Shown piece by piece: positions 35,778-44,755 of a stretch of 64,000 nt of DNA (position 1 is the first letter of the stretch; every line of letters begins with the position of its first letter). The stretch covers positions 66,031-130,030 of the forward strand of contig NZ_CAJUPR010000002.1 of assembly GCF_910588665.1 (NCBI RefSeq), given 5' to 3'. This DNA comes from an uncultured Brachyspira sp. GTDB taxonomy: Bacteria > Spirochaetota > Brachyspiria > Brachyspirales > Brachyspiraceae. Below the pieces are notes generated by a model, which saw only the letters and a program-made list of their open reading frames with translations, had not been told where the DNA came from and did not search any database. Both the position numbers and the translations under genes were made by a program.

Positions 35778-35876
35778 AGTTTATATTATTCGTTTTTTTA
35801 ATTTCCTATATATAACAGAAGTTACCGTATTAAGTTAAATAAATATGCATATAAAATATAAGTTACGGAATTTATA

Positions 35877-35930
35877 ATAAAAAATAAAGCCTTTTATATA
35901 TTTTTAATTGTTAATATATAAAAGGCTTTT
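35877..35930 (-). terminator. Terminator of the NhaC-family gene
   Basis: A perfect 16-base stem, AAAGCCTTTTATATAT (35886-35901) with its complement at 35914-35929, followed on the minus strand by a T-rich tail. It lies 31 bases past the antiporter stop codon. Confidence 0.8.
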
Positions 35931-35960
35931 ATATTTAATTATTAATTTTTCTTAAAATAA

Positions 35961-37613
35961 TTATTTAGTAAATGCCGATTTTATTTTATAAGCAGCATTT
36001 GATATTTTATCATAAAACTTAGGAGCAAGTACAGCAAGCATGCACATTATTATAAATCCCACAAGCAAAGCGGCTATAGGATTTAAGGTAACTCCCCCGA
36101 CTATGACGCCTATAAATGAGGACAGAGCCACCAATACAGCATAGGGAATTTGAGTTGCAACATGTTCAAGCAAAGGGCAGTTGCTTCCTGTTGAAGATAG
36201 TATTGTAGTGTCAGATATCGGAGAGCAATGATCGCCGAATACAGCCCCTGAAACAACGGAGCCCACATTTATAAGAAGCACATTTAAAACTTCGCTTCCT
36301 GTATATCCGACTGCGGATGCAAGGCCGTTTGCAATAGGTATAATTATAGGTATAAGTATGGCAAAAGTACCCCAGCTTGTTCCTGTAGAGAAAGCTATAA
36401 CGCAGCCTAATAAATACCCTATAGCTGGAAGTATCCAAATAGGAAAACCGCCTCCTTTAACAGTTTCGGATAAGAAAGAGGCAAGTCCCAATCCTCCGTC
36501 TGAAGGACTTGATTTAATAACGCTTCCTATAGACCAAGCCAATGAAAGCACCACTAAAGCGGGAACCATAGATTTAACGCCCTCCATAATGGAATTTCCT
36601 GCAGAGCGTATGCTTAATAGTCTTCTTGCAATATAGTATATATACATTATTATAAGAGAAATAACGGCTCCGTAAAATAAAGCCTTTGAAGCATCTGTAT
36701 CCAAAAAAGCCTGACTTAATGTTATGCTTGACATAGCCTGAGAAAAAGAAGTTATACCGTCTTTTCCTATTAAACCCATATATGTTGTAATAGGAAACAG
36801 ACTAATGCATGCAAATATCAGCGTAAGTATTGCTATAACCATATCATACCATTTTGCAGTATTATTTGAAGAGGTATCCATATTGCCGGGGCAAGCTCCG
36901 TATAATTCATCATCAAAAAGCTTTCCGTTTTGGGCATTATATTCGCTTCTTTTCATAGGTCCGAAATCTTTAAATACCAAAGACATGAGAACAACAAAAG
37001 TCAAAGCTAAAAGAGGATAAATAGAATAAGGTATCATCTTAATGAAAAAAACAAACTCGCTCATATTTAAAAATTCAAATCCTTCAGAATCTCTTATATA
37101 ACTCATAACGGTTACAACCCAAGTGGATATCGGTGCCAGTATGCATACGGGTGCGGCTGTGGAATCTAATATATAGGCTAATTTTGCCCTAGAAATTTTA
37201 TTTTGATCCGAAACAGGGCGCATAACGGTGCCTACAGATAAGCTGTTAAAGTAATCGTCTATAAATATAATAAGTCCGAAAAACCAAGTAAATATTAATA
37301 CGCTTTTTCTTGTTTTTAAATATTTGCTTGCCCATAAACCGAAAGCCTTAGTAGCACCAGTTTTTGAAAGCATGCTTACAAAAGCCCCAAGCAAAGCGCA
37401 GAATAAAAGTATGCGTATATTCCAAGAATCCGAACTCATCTCCGCAACCTTGTCTGTGAATATAGTAATTGCCGTAAATACATTCCCATGTGCTATTATA
37501 AATGTACCTGAAAGTATTCCAAGTGTAAGCGAAATAATAACTTCTTTGGTTGCTAATGCAAGTATAATGGCTAAAAGAGGCGGTATGATACCCAAAAAAC
37601 CATAATGTTCCAT
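35961..37613 (-). CDS. NhaC-family Na+/H+ antiporter-like membrane transporter
   Basis: A 550-residue polytopic membrane protein of about 11-13 helices with the NhaC family pattern: 'IIPPLLAIILALATKEVIIS' at the N-terminus, 'FIDDYFNSLSVGTVMRP' with conserved acidic residues, 'LDSTAAPVCILAPISTW', 'FSTGTSWGTFAILIPI' and 'VFGDHCSPISDTTILSS'. The family exchanges sodium for protons, and some members move amino acids or organic anions instead. The exact substrate is unknown. It is preceded by a leader that can fold into a terminator (37648-37675), so transcription attenuation is likely. RBS is AGGAG. Confidence 0.85.
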   Translation of the reverse strand: MEHYGFLGIIPPLLAIILALATKEVIISLTLGILSGTFIIAHGNVFTAITIFTDKVAEMSSDSWNIRILLFCALLGAFVSMLSKTGATKAFGLWASKYLKTRKSVLIFTWFFGLIIFIDDYFNSLSVGTVMRPVSDQNKISRAKLAYILDSTAAPVCILAPISTWVVTVMSYIRDSEGFEFLNMSEFVFFIKMIPYSIYPLLALTFVVLMSLVFKDFGPMKRSEYNAQNGKLFDDELYGACPGNMDTSSNNTAKWYDMVIAILTLIFACISLFPITTYMGLIGKDGITSFSQAMSSITLSQAFLDTDASKALFYGAVISLIIMYIYYIARRLLSIRSAGNSIMEGVKSMVPALVVLSLAWSIGSVIKSSPSDGGLGLASFLSETVKGGGFPIWILPAIGYLLGCVIAFSTGTSWGTFAILIPIIIPIANGLASAVGYTGSEVLNVLLINVGSVVSGAVFGDHCSPISDTTILSSTGSNCPLLEHVATQIPYAVLVALSSFIGVIVGGVTLNPIAALLVGFIIMCMLAVLAPKFYDKISNAAYKIKSAFTK

Positions 37614-37647
37614 AAGAATATGCTCCTAAATAATTTTACAAAAAATA

Positions 37648-37750
37648 TAAAAAAGCCTCCTTATTTATGGAGGCTGAATATTAAAAATTATCATGTATAG
37701 TTAAACATATAAATACTTCAACACTCCAGAAGAAAGAGGCTTTTTTTAAA
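37648..37750 (-). promoter_or_regulatory. Attenuator-like 5' leader of the NhaC-family gene
   Basis: On the minus strand, AGCCTCC (37669-37675) and GGAGGCT (37654-37660) form a perfect seven-base stem with an eight-base loop and a T-run, about 35 bases before the antiporter start, so it would stop transcription before the gene. Further upstream (about 37725-37750) are AGCCTC and CTGGAG segments that can pair with either arm of this hairpin, the arrangement expected of a terminator/antiterminator switch. No known riboswitch class was recognised. Confidence 0.5.
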
Positions 37751-37841
37751 TTTTCTGCATAAAAAAGAATTATTCATTAATAAAATCCGAAGTTTTTTAA
37801 ACTTAACAGTAAAATAATTTTATACTAAAAATATTACTTTG

Positions 37842-38762
37842 TCAATAGTTCTGCAAGTTAAACTCATAATATAATTTGTATCCCTCTAATATATATTTTT
37901 CGCCGTAGCATATAAGAGCTATATAATATTCATTACCCGAATTAAAAGATGTGCTTAATTCGTTTAAGCTTTCTTTGATATAATTTAAGCTTCCGTCAAA
38001 TAGAATCATATCTATATTTTTAGAATATTCTAATTTTATATTTATGGAAGTATTTATATCTGTATCGTTTCTTATTTTATATATATCTATATCAATTAAA
38101 GAAGAATCTTTTATATAAGGTTTTATTTTTTCATCTATTATATCTATATCAGAAAAGTTTTTTATAAAATATCCGTAAACGGATTCATTAGGAGAATTAA
38201 TATTATTTGCCGAAACGAAAAAATTATTAGGCTCTGTTTCGTTTAAAGGCAGATAATTATCTTTAAATACAAATCTTAAATTATATCTGCATTCTTTATC
38301 TGATACTGCTTTAAGAAAATATGAATCGTATTTAAATAAAATATCTTTTAACTCTATGAACCCTTTATAATTTTCAATATCTTTTGTATTAATGCTGAAC
38401 AGCATATCATTACTTGAAAATATATCTAAAGAAACATTGGCTTTAATATCATAAACGGATATAAAAAAATCCATTATAAATCCGTTTGTAGGGCTTATGC
38501 AATAAAAATCAGCATCGCTTTCATTATAAAAACTGCCGTTAATCGAGCTGCTTAAATCTATATACTGCGAATACTCCAAGCTGTTATTCGGCTCTATTTC
38601 TTCTTTTTCAATGAAAGCGACGCCTGATATTTTATTTTTGTCTGCACATGATATAAGCATTAATAATAATATTATTATTTGACTGATGTATTGCAGCCTT
38701 TTTAATATCAAGCAGATATGTCTGCATATTAATAATATTGAAAAATTAATAATCAAAAGCAT
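37842..38762 (-). CDS. Putative lipoprotein with two pre-peptidase-C-like repeats
   Basis: The N-terminal hydrophobic run ends in 'LLLMLISCADK', a spirochaetal lipobox with the lipidated Cys. Two related segments each begin with an EPNN motif ('IEPNNSLEYSQYIDL' and 'TEPNNFFVSANNIN') followed by 'NGSFYNESDADFYCI' or 'YGYFIKNFSDIDII', reminiscent of PPC-type beta-sandwich domains. Function unknown; probably a surface or periplasmic lipoprotein. The start is uncertain: the ATG at 38762 overlaps the helicase gene by 17 bases and gives an overlong leader, whereas a TTG at 38711 would give a tidy 22-residue lipoprotein signal peptide but has no clear ribosome binding site. Confidence 0.62.
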   Translation of the reverse strand: MLLIINFSILLICRHICLILKRLQYISQIIILLLMLISCADKNKISGVAFIEKEEIEPNNSLEYSQYIDLSSSINGSFYNESDADFYCISPTNGFIMDFFISVYDIKANVSLDIFSSNDMLFSINTKDIENYKGFIELKDILFKYDSYFLKAVSDKECRYNLRFVFKDNYLPLNETEPNNFFVSANNINSPNESVYGYFIKNFSDIDIIDEKIKPYIKDSSLIDIDIYKIRNDTDINTSINIKLEYSKNIDMILFDGSLNYIKESLNELSTSFNSGNEYYIALICYGEKYILEGYKLYYEFNLQNY

Positions 38763-40719
38763 CTTCGTCTATATAGTCAGCTGAACAATAATCAGCTTTT
38801 TCCTTGATAAGCATTAATCTTTTTGGTATCTCATTTAAAAACTGAGACGGCATCTGCTCCATTGTTCCCGTATTTATTCTTCTTCTTTTGGAATATGTAA
38901 GATAAAGCTTTCTTCTGGCTCTTGTAATTCCCACATAAAAAAGCCTTCTTTCCTCATCGGTATTATCTTCCTCAATTGAAAAATAATGAGGAAAAACACC
39001 CTGCTCAAGTCCTGTAATAAAAACGGCGTCAAACTCTAATCCCTTAGCATTATGCAAAGTCATAAGAGTAATATAATCTTCTTTATCATCGTTATTTATA
39101 TTATCCCTAAATAAAGTATTCTCCTGCAAATAAGTTATAAGAGATGCATTAGGCTCAGTCTCTTTATATTCATAATAGCCTTTGAAAAGTTCTTTTATAT
39201 TTTCTTCTGCGGATATAATTCTTTGATTATTATCATCTGTTTTAAATATTGAAAAATAATCTATTTCTTTTAGAAACTCAAAGAACATATATTCTATATT
39301 TTTATCATCATTATTTATAATATCTTCTTTTATCTTTTCTCCGTATTTTTCTATTAAGTTTTTATACTCTTTAATGCTTTGCTTAACTTTTTTTGTAATA
39401 TTAATTTCTTCTGCATAGTCAATAGCCTCATAAATACTTATTTTTCTTGTATTTGCAAAAACTTCAATACTATTAAAACTTTTATCTCCTATGCCTCTGG
39501 GCGGAACATTAATAGTTCTTCTTAAGCTGAAATTATCTCTGAAACCTGTCATAAGCCTTAAAAAAGAAATGGAGTCTTTTATCTCTATGCGTTCAAAAAA
39601 TCCAACTCCGCCTATTATTTTATAATTAATGGAATGTATTTTTAATTGTTTTTCATAAGCCCTTGACTGACTGTTGGTCCTGAATAATATTACTATATCC
39701 CTTGCCTCAAATCCATTATTGAATAATATCTCTATTTCATCAATTACGCTTAAAGCTTCCTGCAAATCGCTATAGCAAATCCAATTTTCTATTTTAAACT
39801 CATTAGGCTTATTTGAAAAAACATTTTTTTCATGCCTTCCTGAATTATTTATTATAACACTTAAAGCTGCCTCAACAATATCTTTAGGACATCTGTAATT
39901 TTCTTCAAGACGCACTATTTTTGTATTAGGATAATCTTTTTCAAAATCAAGTATATTAAGAACATTGGCGCCTCTGAATGCATATATGCTCTGATCATCA
40001 TCGCCTACAACTGTTAAATCATTTTCCGCATCTTTAGTTAATAATTTTATAAACTTATACTGCTGTGAATTGGTATCCTGAAACTCATCAGCCAAAAAAT
40101 ATCTGAATCTGTTTCTGTAATAATTTAAAACTTTTTTTTCCTGTTCAAATAATTTTACAGTATTAAGTATAAGATCGTCAAAATCCATTAAATTTTCATT
40201 AATTTCATATTCTATATATTTACTGTATACATTCTCAAAAATATATCTGTCAAAAACAATGCCGTCTTCAATTCCGCTTTTTACAGATGATATGAACTTT
40301 GACATCAGCTTAATATTAATACTTTTAGGTACTTTTTCATCTTTCATTATTTTTTTTAATATGGAATGCTTATGGCCTTCATCTAAAATAATAAAATTGG
40401 ATTTATATCCCAAATAATGAGCATTCTCTTTTAAAATTCTTAAAGCTGCCGAATGAAAAGTTCTTATAAATAATCTGCTTGGTCTTATAAACGGGAGCAT
40501 GCGGCATACTCTTTCTTTCATTTCATTAGCCGCTTTATTTGTAAAAGTTACGGCAATTATATTTTCAGGAGATATTCCTAAATTATCAATAAGATATGCT
40601 ATTTTTCTAGTAATTAATAAGGTTTTGCCGCTTCCAGCACCTGCAAGAACAAGCAAAGGACTTCCCGTATGCAGTATTCCCTGCCTTTGAACATCGCTTA
40701 CACCTTCAAGTATATCCAT
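38746..40719 (-). CDS. pcrA: UvrD/PcrA/Rep-family superfamily 1 DNA helicase
   Basis: A 3' to 5' DNA helicase for repair and replication restart. Motifs: Walker A region 'LAGAGSGKTLLITRKI', motif Ia 'AVTFTNKAANEMKERV', 'LMDFDDLI', motif II 'LADEFQDTNSQQY', motif III 'VVGDDDQSIYAFRGA', motif IV 'EENYRCPKDIV', motif V 'TLMTLHNAKGLEFDAVFI' and motif VI 'RRLFYVGITRARRKLYL'. At 657 residues it is in the normal range, though shorter at the C-terminus than many PcrA proteins. The assignment between PcrA, UvrD and Rep is not certain. Its 3' end overlaps the lipoprotein gene by 17 bases. Confidence 0.92.
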   Translation of the reverse strand: MDILEGVSDVQRQGILHTGSPLLVLAGAGSGKTLLITRKIAYLIDNLGISPENIIAVTFTNKAANEMKERVCRMLPFIRPSRLFIRTFHSAALRILKENAHYLGYKSNFIILDEGHKHSILKKIMKDEKVPKSINIKLMSKFISSVKSGIEDGIVFDRYIFENVYSKYIEYEINENLMDFDDLILNTVKLFEQEKKVLNYYRNRFRYFLADEFQDTNSQQYKFIKLLTKDAENDLTVVGDDDQSIYAFRGANVLNILDFEKDYPNTKIVRLEENYRCPKDIVEAALSVIINNSGRHEKNVFSNKPNEFKIENWICYSDLQEALSVIDEIEILFNNGFEARDIVILFRTNSQSRAYEKQLKIHSINYKIIGGVGFFERIEIKDSISFLRLMTGFRDNFSLRRTINVPPRGIGDKSFNSIEVFANTRKISIYEAIDYAEEINITKKVKQSIKEYKNLIEKYGEKIKEDIINNDDKNIEYMFFEFLKEIDYFSIFKTDDNNQRIISAEENIKELFKGYYEYKETEPNASLITYLQENTLFRDNINNDDKEDYITLMTLHNAKGLEFDAVFITGLEQGVFPHYFSIEEDNTDEERRLFYVGITRARRKLYLTYSKRRRINTGTMEQMPSQFLNEIPKRLMLIKEKADYCSADYIDEDAFDY

Positions 40720-40782
40720 TTATACGCCTTAAATATAAAAATATATTTTTATTATATGATATCTTTTTTTAATATTCAAGTT

Positions 40783-41412
40783 TTATTTAGTTTTCAGCTT
40801 TTCTAAATATTTAAAAGCATAAGGAAAATCTGAATATTTTGATGAGTGTATATTTGAATAATCATCTATTGTTGAAGCTTCTTTTTGATTATGATCTTTT
40901 AAGTATTTATTTACGGCATTATCATGATTATTTTTAAATATTTTATCCCAATCTTTAATAATATCTCTTCTCATTTGTTCTTTATTAGTTTTTTCATTGT
41001 AATAATATTCAAGCCAGTTTTCTAATGCCTGATAATTAAATATAAATAAGTTAGAATTAATATTTTGTACTGATTTTAAATTCTTATTAAATTTTTTTCT
41101 TAAATCTTCTATATATTGAAGTTCGGCATTATCACAGTCAGTTATAAATACAATTATCTTTCCTAAACCATATTCATTCATAGCAGAAGTTCTATTTGTT
41201 ATAAAATCTGCTATTCCATTTATTTCTTTATTTTTTTGTTTATCATCTCTAATATTTGCACTTAACTGATGTGTTTGAGCATTACCATTATATTTAATTT
41301 TATTATTAAGTTTTTCATTTATATATTTTTTTAAATATTCAAATTCAGTTTTTCCGGGTGAAAAGCAGTATAAATAATATTTTTCATTATTTAATTGTCT
41401 TCTTTTTCTCAT
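40783..41412 (-). CDS. RloB-like (AbiLii-like) putative abortive-infection effector
   Basis: A 209-residue basic protein resembling RloB: 'YYLYCFSPGKTEFEYLKKYI' at the N-terminus takes the place of the usual 'CEGEKTE' segment, 'IIVFITDCDNAELQYIEDL' supplies an acidic TOPRIM-like site, and 'FIFNYQALENWLEYYYN' matches the NP-x-FE-x-WLL-like region loosely. RloB-type proteins pair with an ATPase (RloA), and a related pair (AbiLi/AbiLii) gives phage resistance in lactococci. It starts three bases after the ATPase gene, so the two are coupled. Similarity is read by eye and is divergent, so function is inferred from the pair as much as from the sequence. Confidence 0.68.
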   Translation of the reverse strand: MRKRRQLNNEKYYLYCFSPGKTEFEYLKKYINEKLNNKIKYNGNAQTHQLSANIRDDKQKNKEINGIADFITNRTSAMNEYGLGKIIVFITDCDNAELQYIEDLRKKFNKNLKSVQNINSNLFIFNYQALENWLEYYYNEKTNKEQMRRDIIKDWDKIFKNNHDNAVNKYLKDHNQKEASTIDDYSNIHSSKYSDFPYAFKYLEKLKTK

Positions 41413-41415
41413 TTA

Positions 41416-42666
41416 TTATTGCTCATTATTTTCATTATCTTTAATAAAAAATTTTGAAGGGATTTCAAATAATCTAGAATTGTATTTAGCTTTAAGACTG
41501 TTTCTTTTATACTCTTTTTCTAAATCTTCTCTTTTTAAATCTTCAAAGTCAGAAGCACAATATAATTCGCTTTTATTATCTTCTTTGTTTAAAAACCAAT
41601 AATGATTTAATAGTGTGTTTTTAAGGCACATCAAATTAGTATCGTGGGTAGATAATATTAATTGAGATGTAGGATTATTCAAATCTTCAAACATATTTTT
41701 TTGAAACAAGCTAATAACAAGCTCTAAAAGTTCAGACTGCACACCTTGAAATTCATCTAATACAGATAAAATACCATTTCTCAAAGAACCTAACATACTG
41801 AATAGATTAATAGCATAATTTTTTGTTCCATCAGATTCTATTTTTCTAAAATCATCTTCATAATCTTTATGTATTGATATTAATCTATATTTATTTTTTC
41901 TCAAATAATTTGATATATAACCATTATTTTCTTTATAATCAGTATTTTCAATTACTTTTATATCATCTATTCCAACATCAGCAAGGGAGATTAATTTTCT
42001 ATATATATTCCATAGTCCTGAATTTTTTAATAGAGAATATATATTATCAATATCAATAAATAATGCATCTGAAAAATTTGTAAACATATATGAAAAAAAA
42101 TTGTTTACAAATGCATCTATATAATAATTTATTTCTTTACGATAATCATCTACAATATAACAATAAGATATAACTGTAATTTGATTAGGTATGCCTTTTA
42201 TATTTATAAAAAAGTTATTTCCATTTATTATATTACTATTATTTCTTTCAAAAACTATATTTTCATTTTCTTTTAATAATTCATATTCTATTTTTTTATT
42301 TTTATTATCTAATATTATTTTATAATGATATAAATTATTTTTATAATAAAATTCTAAAATAAATTCTGTATTTTCATCTTTACCATAAATCATATTAGGT
42401 AAAAATAAGTATTTATAATTTATAGGTGCATCATGATATATATTAATATTAGTTAAATATGAAATTGCATTTAATAAATTGGACTTACCGCTTCCGTTAT
42501 GTCCGTATAGTATACATAATTTGGATATATAATCATCATTTATTTTATATACAAATGGGTTATTTTCAATTTCTTCTCTGTTGCTGTCATTAACCTCTAT
42601 ACGCATATCGAGAGCAACTTCATCATAAAATGATTTATAGTTCTTTGCACTGAAACTTACAAGCAT
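41416..42666 (-). CDS. RloA-like (AbiLi-like) ABC/SMC-type AAA ATPase
   Basis: An overcoming-lysogenisation-defect-like ATPase of 416 residues. 'MLVSFSAKNYKSFYDEVALD' and Walker A GHNGSGKS (55-62) open the protein, a middle variable region spans about 90-260, and the C-terminal half has Walker B-like 'GILSVLDEFQGVQSELLELV' and the switch His in 'LILSTHDTNLM'. This AAA_15/AAA_21 type is the usual partner of RloB-like effectors. It is the first gene of the pair. The DNA is very AT-rich even for this genome, and a decayed reading frame lies just upstream (42752-42838), which suggests a mobile origin. Confidence 0.8.
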   Translation of the reverse strand: MLVSFSAKNYKSFYDEVALDMRIEVNDSNREEIENNPFVYKINDDYISKLCILYGHNGSGKSNLLNAISYLTNINIYHDAPINYKYLFLPNMIYGKDENTEFILEFYYKNNLYHYKIILDNKNKKIEYELLKENENIVFERNNSNIINGNNFFINIKGIPNQITVISYCYIVDDYRKEINYYIDAFVNNFFSYMFTNFSDALFIDIDNIYSLLKNSGLWNIYRKLISLADVGIDDIKVIENTDYKENNGYISNYLRKNKYRLISIHKDYEDDFRKIESDGTKNYAINLFSMLGSLRNGILSVLDEFQGVQSELLELVISLFQKNMFEDLNNPTSQLILSTHDTNLMCLKNTLLNHYWFLNKEDNKSELYCASDFEDLKREDLEKEYKRNSLKAKYNSRLFEIPSKFFIKDNENNEQ

Positions 42667-42989
42667 TTATTTTCCCGCTTTAATTTTTATATTAAAAAAA
42701 TATTTTCTTATAATAAATTTTAGCATATATATAAATTAAGTCTAGCATTTTTTAATTATCAATTTTCTTATAAACCTCATCAATACTCTTTTGAATCTCA
42801 ATAGTTTTTTCAATAACACTGATAACTTTTTGTATATATTATAAACTGATAATATATTTTATTAAAACAATACAGACAGCAAATTTTTATTTCAGTATTC
42901 CAAATGCATTTTTATATATTATTTAAACTCTAAATTACAATCTGTTTATACTTTATATGCAGTTAAATGCATAGTAATATATACGGCTT
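42667..42989 (-). other. Gene-poor region upstream of the RloAB pair
   Basis: 323 bases. On the minus strand it contains a short decayed reading frame (42752-42838, listed separately) and AT-rich sequence that presumably includes the RloAB promoter. Nothing else is recognised. Confidence 0.5.
42752..42838 (-). pseudogene. Remnant of a reading frame (C-terminal coding fragment)
   Basis: On the minus strand a 28-codon stretch without an ATG follows an in-frame stop and ends in TAA. It reads as an amphipathic, coding-like helix ('VISVIEKTIEIQKSIDEVYK' then 'KIDN'). It has no ribosome binding site. It looks like the tail of a lost gene, possibly cut when the RloAB pair was inserted or from an earlier cargo gene. 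The parent family cannot be named from so little sequence. Confidence 0.35.
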
Positions 42990-44057
42990 TTAATTTTCAG
43001 AAGTATTTTTTATACCTGTAAGAGATTCGTCTATAGTTTTAGATTCTCTGCCTATGACAGATTTTGCAAGATTTTTTATTTTATCGCTTGCAGACGAATC
43101 GGCAAGAGTCTTTATAGCTTCATACATATTTCCAGCTGAAGGAGAGTCTTTATACAAATTTAATATTTCTATGGTAATTGCTTCTGAATTATCATTTTTA
43201 AGTCTGTAAAGCAGCAATTCCTCTATTTCAGGCTCCGATTTATAGTTATTTAAAGCTTTAATAGCATAGATACGCACAGAATCGCTGTCATTTTTAGCGG
43301 CTTCCACTATATCTTTTTTTACATCGCCGTAAGCCTCATATTCGGGAAGTATATATATAACTCTTGCTGTAATCTCCGGCAGATCTTCTGCAAGAAGTTT
43401 TTGAAGTATTTTATAATTTTCAATACTTGGGTAAGCTCCTAATGCTACAACGCCCATATAACGGACTAAAGCAGATTCACCCGCATTTTGAGCAGCATTT
43501 CTGCATATTGCTTCTCCCTTAGGGTTTTTTGTCTCGCTGAAATATCTTAATATCTCAACTTTAGTGCTTGAAGCAGCCGTATTATCCGCATATTTTTCCA
43601 ATAGAAAATCTGCCGCTGTTTCGGATTTTATCGAGCCTAAAGCATTTATCATGCTATCCAATACAAGCCCTGATGCATTAGTAATTTCATTCATTATAGG
43701 AATCTCATATTGAATATCAGGATAAATAGAACATAAATAATAAGCATCTTTGCGCACGCTTTCATTCTCATCTTCAATAGCATACTCTATAATAATTTTT
43801 GCATTATCATTCTTATTCTGCTTAAAGAAGTTTATAATTTCGCTTTTTACTCCGCTGTTCATTTCCTCAGGATAATGATTTGCAATCATTGCAATATCAG
43901 CCTCATTTTTTGTTCTTTTTATCTTTGAAATAGCTGCTATTTTCTGAGAAGGAGTTCCGTATTTAAATGTTTTTTCATAATCATCTGATGTTTGGGAAAA
44001 AGCTTCAAAAGCAATAAATAAATTAAAAAATAAAAAACTTAAAATAATATTTCTCAT
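42990..44057 (-). CDS. Secreted HEAT-repeat protein
   Basis: A signal peptide (MRNIILSFLFFNLFIAFEAFS) is followed by about nine helical hairpins of 30-35 residues with HEAT-like spacing, for example 'AIEDENESVRKDAYYLCSIY', 'ESALVRYMGVVALGAYPS' and 'NDSDSVRIYAIKALNNYKS'. Such proteins are scaffolds for protein-protein contacts. The location is probably periplasmic. It has an AAGGAAA ribosome binding site and stands 84 bases upstream of... the gene order is leftward, so it follows the tandem OmpA-like genes and may share their transcript. Specific function unknown. Confidence 0.75.
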   Translation of the reverse strand: MRNIILSFLFFNLFIAFEAFSQTSDDYEKTFKYGTPSQKIAAISKIKRTKNEADIAMIANHYPEEMNSGVKSEIINFFKQNKNDNAKIIIEYAIEDENESVRKDAYYLCSIYPDIQYEIPIMNEITNASGLVLDSMINALGSIKSETAADFLLEKYADNTAASSTKVEILRYFSETKNPKGEAICRNAAQNAGESALVRYMGVVALGAYPSIENYKILQKLLAEDLPEITARVIYILPEYEAYGDVKKDIVEAAKNDSDSVRIYAIKALNNYKSEPEIEELLLYRLKNDNSEAITIEILNLYKDSPSAGNMYEAIKTLADSSASDKIKNLAKSVIGRESKTIDESLTGIKNTSEN

Positions 44058-44141
44058 AAAATAAAAAATTTCCTTATAAATAAAGATTATAAATAAAACC
44101 TCTTTATAAATTTAAAATACTATAAGGAGACCTGTATTAAA

Positions 44142-44735
44142 TTAATTGCCTTGATATACGCTCTCTTTTCTCACATCCAAATTAGAAATATAAGTATTAT
44201 ATTTAATCATATCTTCTTCATTTTCTATTATTATAAACTCATATCGTCTTAACTTGTCCTGACTGTGATATTCAGGCAAAGCTTCGCCTAAAGGACTCTC
44301 TATCACCCTATCTCCCTTTACTCCTCTCTCTAAAAGGTATGCTTTTCCGTTTCTGGCTCTCATTACAGATAAGTTATAATTATACGGATAAGCCTTTCCT
44401 CTGTTGCTTGTATGCGCCTCCAAAACTATATTTACATTAGGATTTTTTTCTAATAACTCCATAACTTTAGTAAACGGTACATCGGCGTATGCAGGCATAT
44501 TAGTCTCCACAAATTTAAATATTATTTTAGGAGAAGTTTCAAATACTTTTCCTCTGTCCGTATTTCTCACATAAGTATCAGCTGGAAGATAAAAAGCTTT
44601 TTTTGGAGTATCAACTTCAGACGGCGGCTCTTCTGCTATAACTACATCTTCAGGAGCACTATTTAACGGCGTACTTTTACATGACAGCGCAAATATAAAT
44701 AAAATAAAAATAAAAATAAATAAAAGTTTTTTCAT
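44142..44735 (-). CDS. OmpA-like lipoprotein, copy 2
   Basis: A lipoprotein signal (MKKLLFIFIFILFIFALSCKS) with the lipidated Cys near residue 19, a Pro/Glu-rich linker, then an OmpA-C-like domain: 'IIFKFVETNMPAYADV', 'NPNVNIVLEAHTSNRG' and the peptidoglycan-binding-type helix 'NYNLSVMRARNGKAYLLERG'. These normally tether the outer membrane to peptidoglycan. It is a paralogue of the next upstream gene (shared 'ALPEY', 'RRYEFIII' and 'DLKKYN'-like endings), 20 bases away. The domain lacks the usual 'GHTD' (here AHTS), so peptidoglycan binding may be altered. Confidence 0.78.
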   Translation of the reverse strand: MKKLLFIFIFILFIFALSCKSTPLNSAPEDVVIAEEPPSEVDTPKKAFYLPADTYVRNTDRGKVFETSPKIIFKFVETNMPAYADVPFTKVMELLEKNPNVNIVLEAHTSNRGKAYPYNYNLSVMRARNGKAYLLERGVKGDRVIESPLGEALPEYHSQDKLRRYEFIIIENEEDMIKYNTYISNLDVRKESVYQGN

Positions 44736-44755
44736 AGCTTGCTATAACCTCGGCA

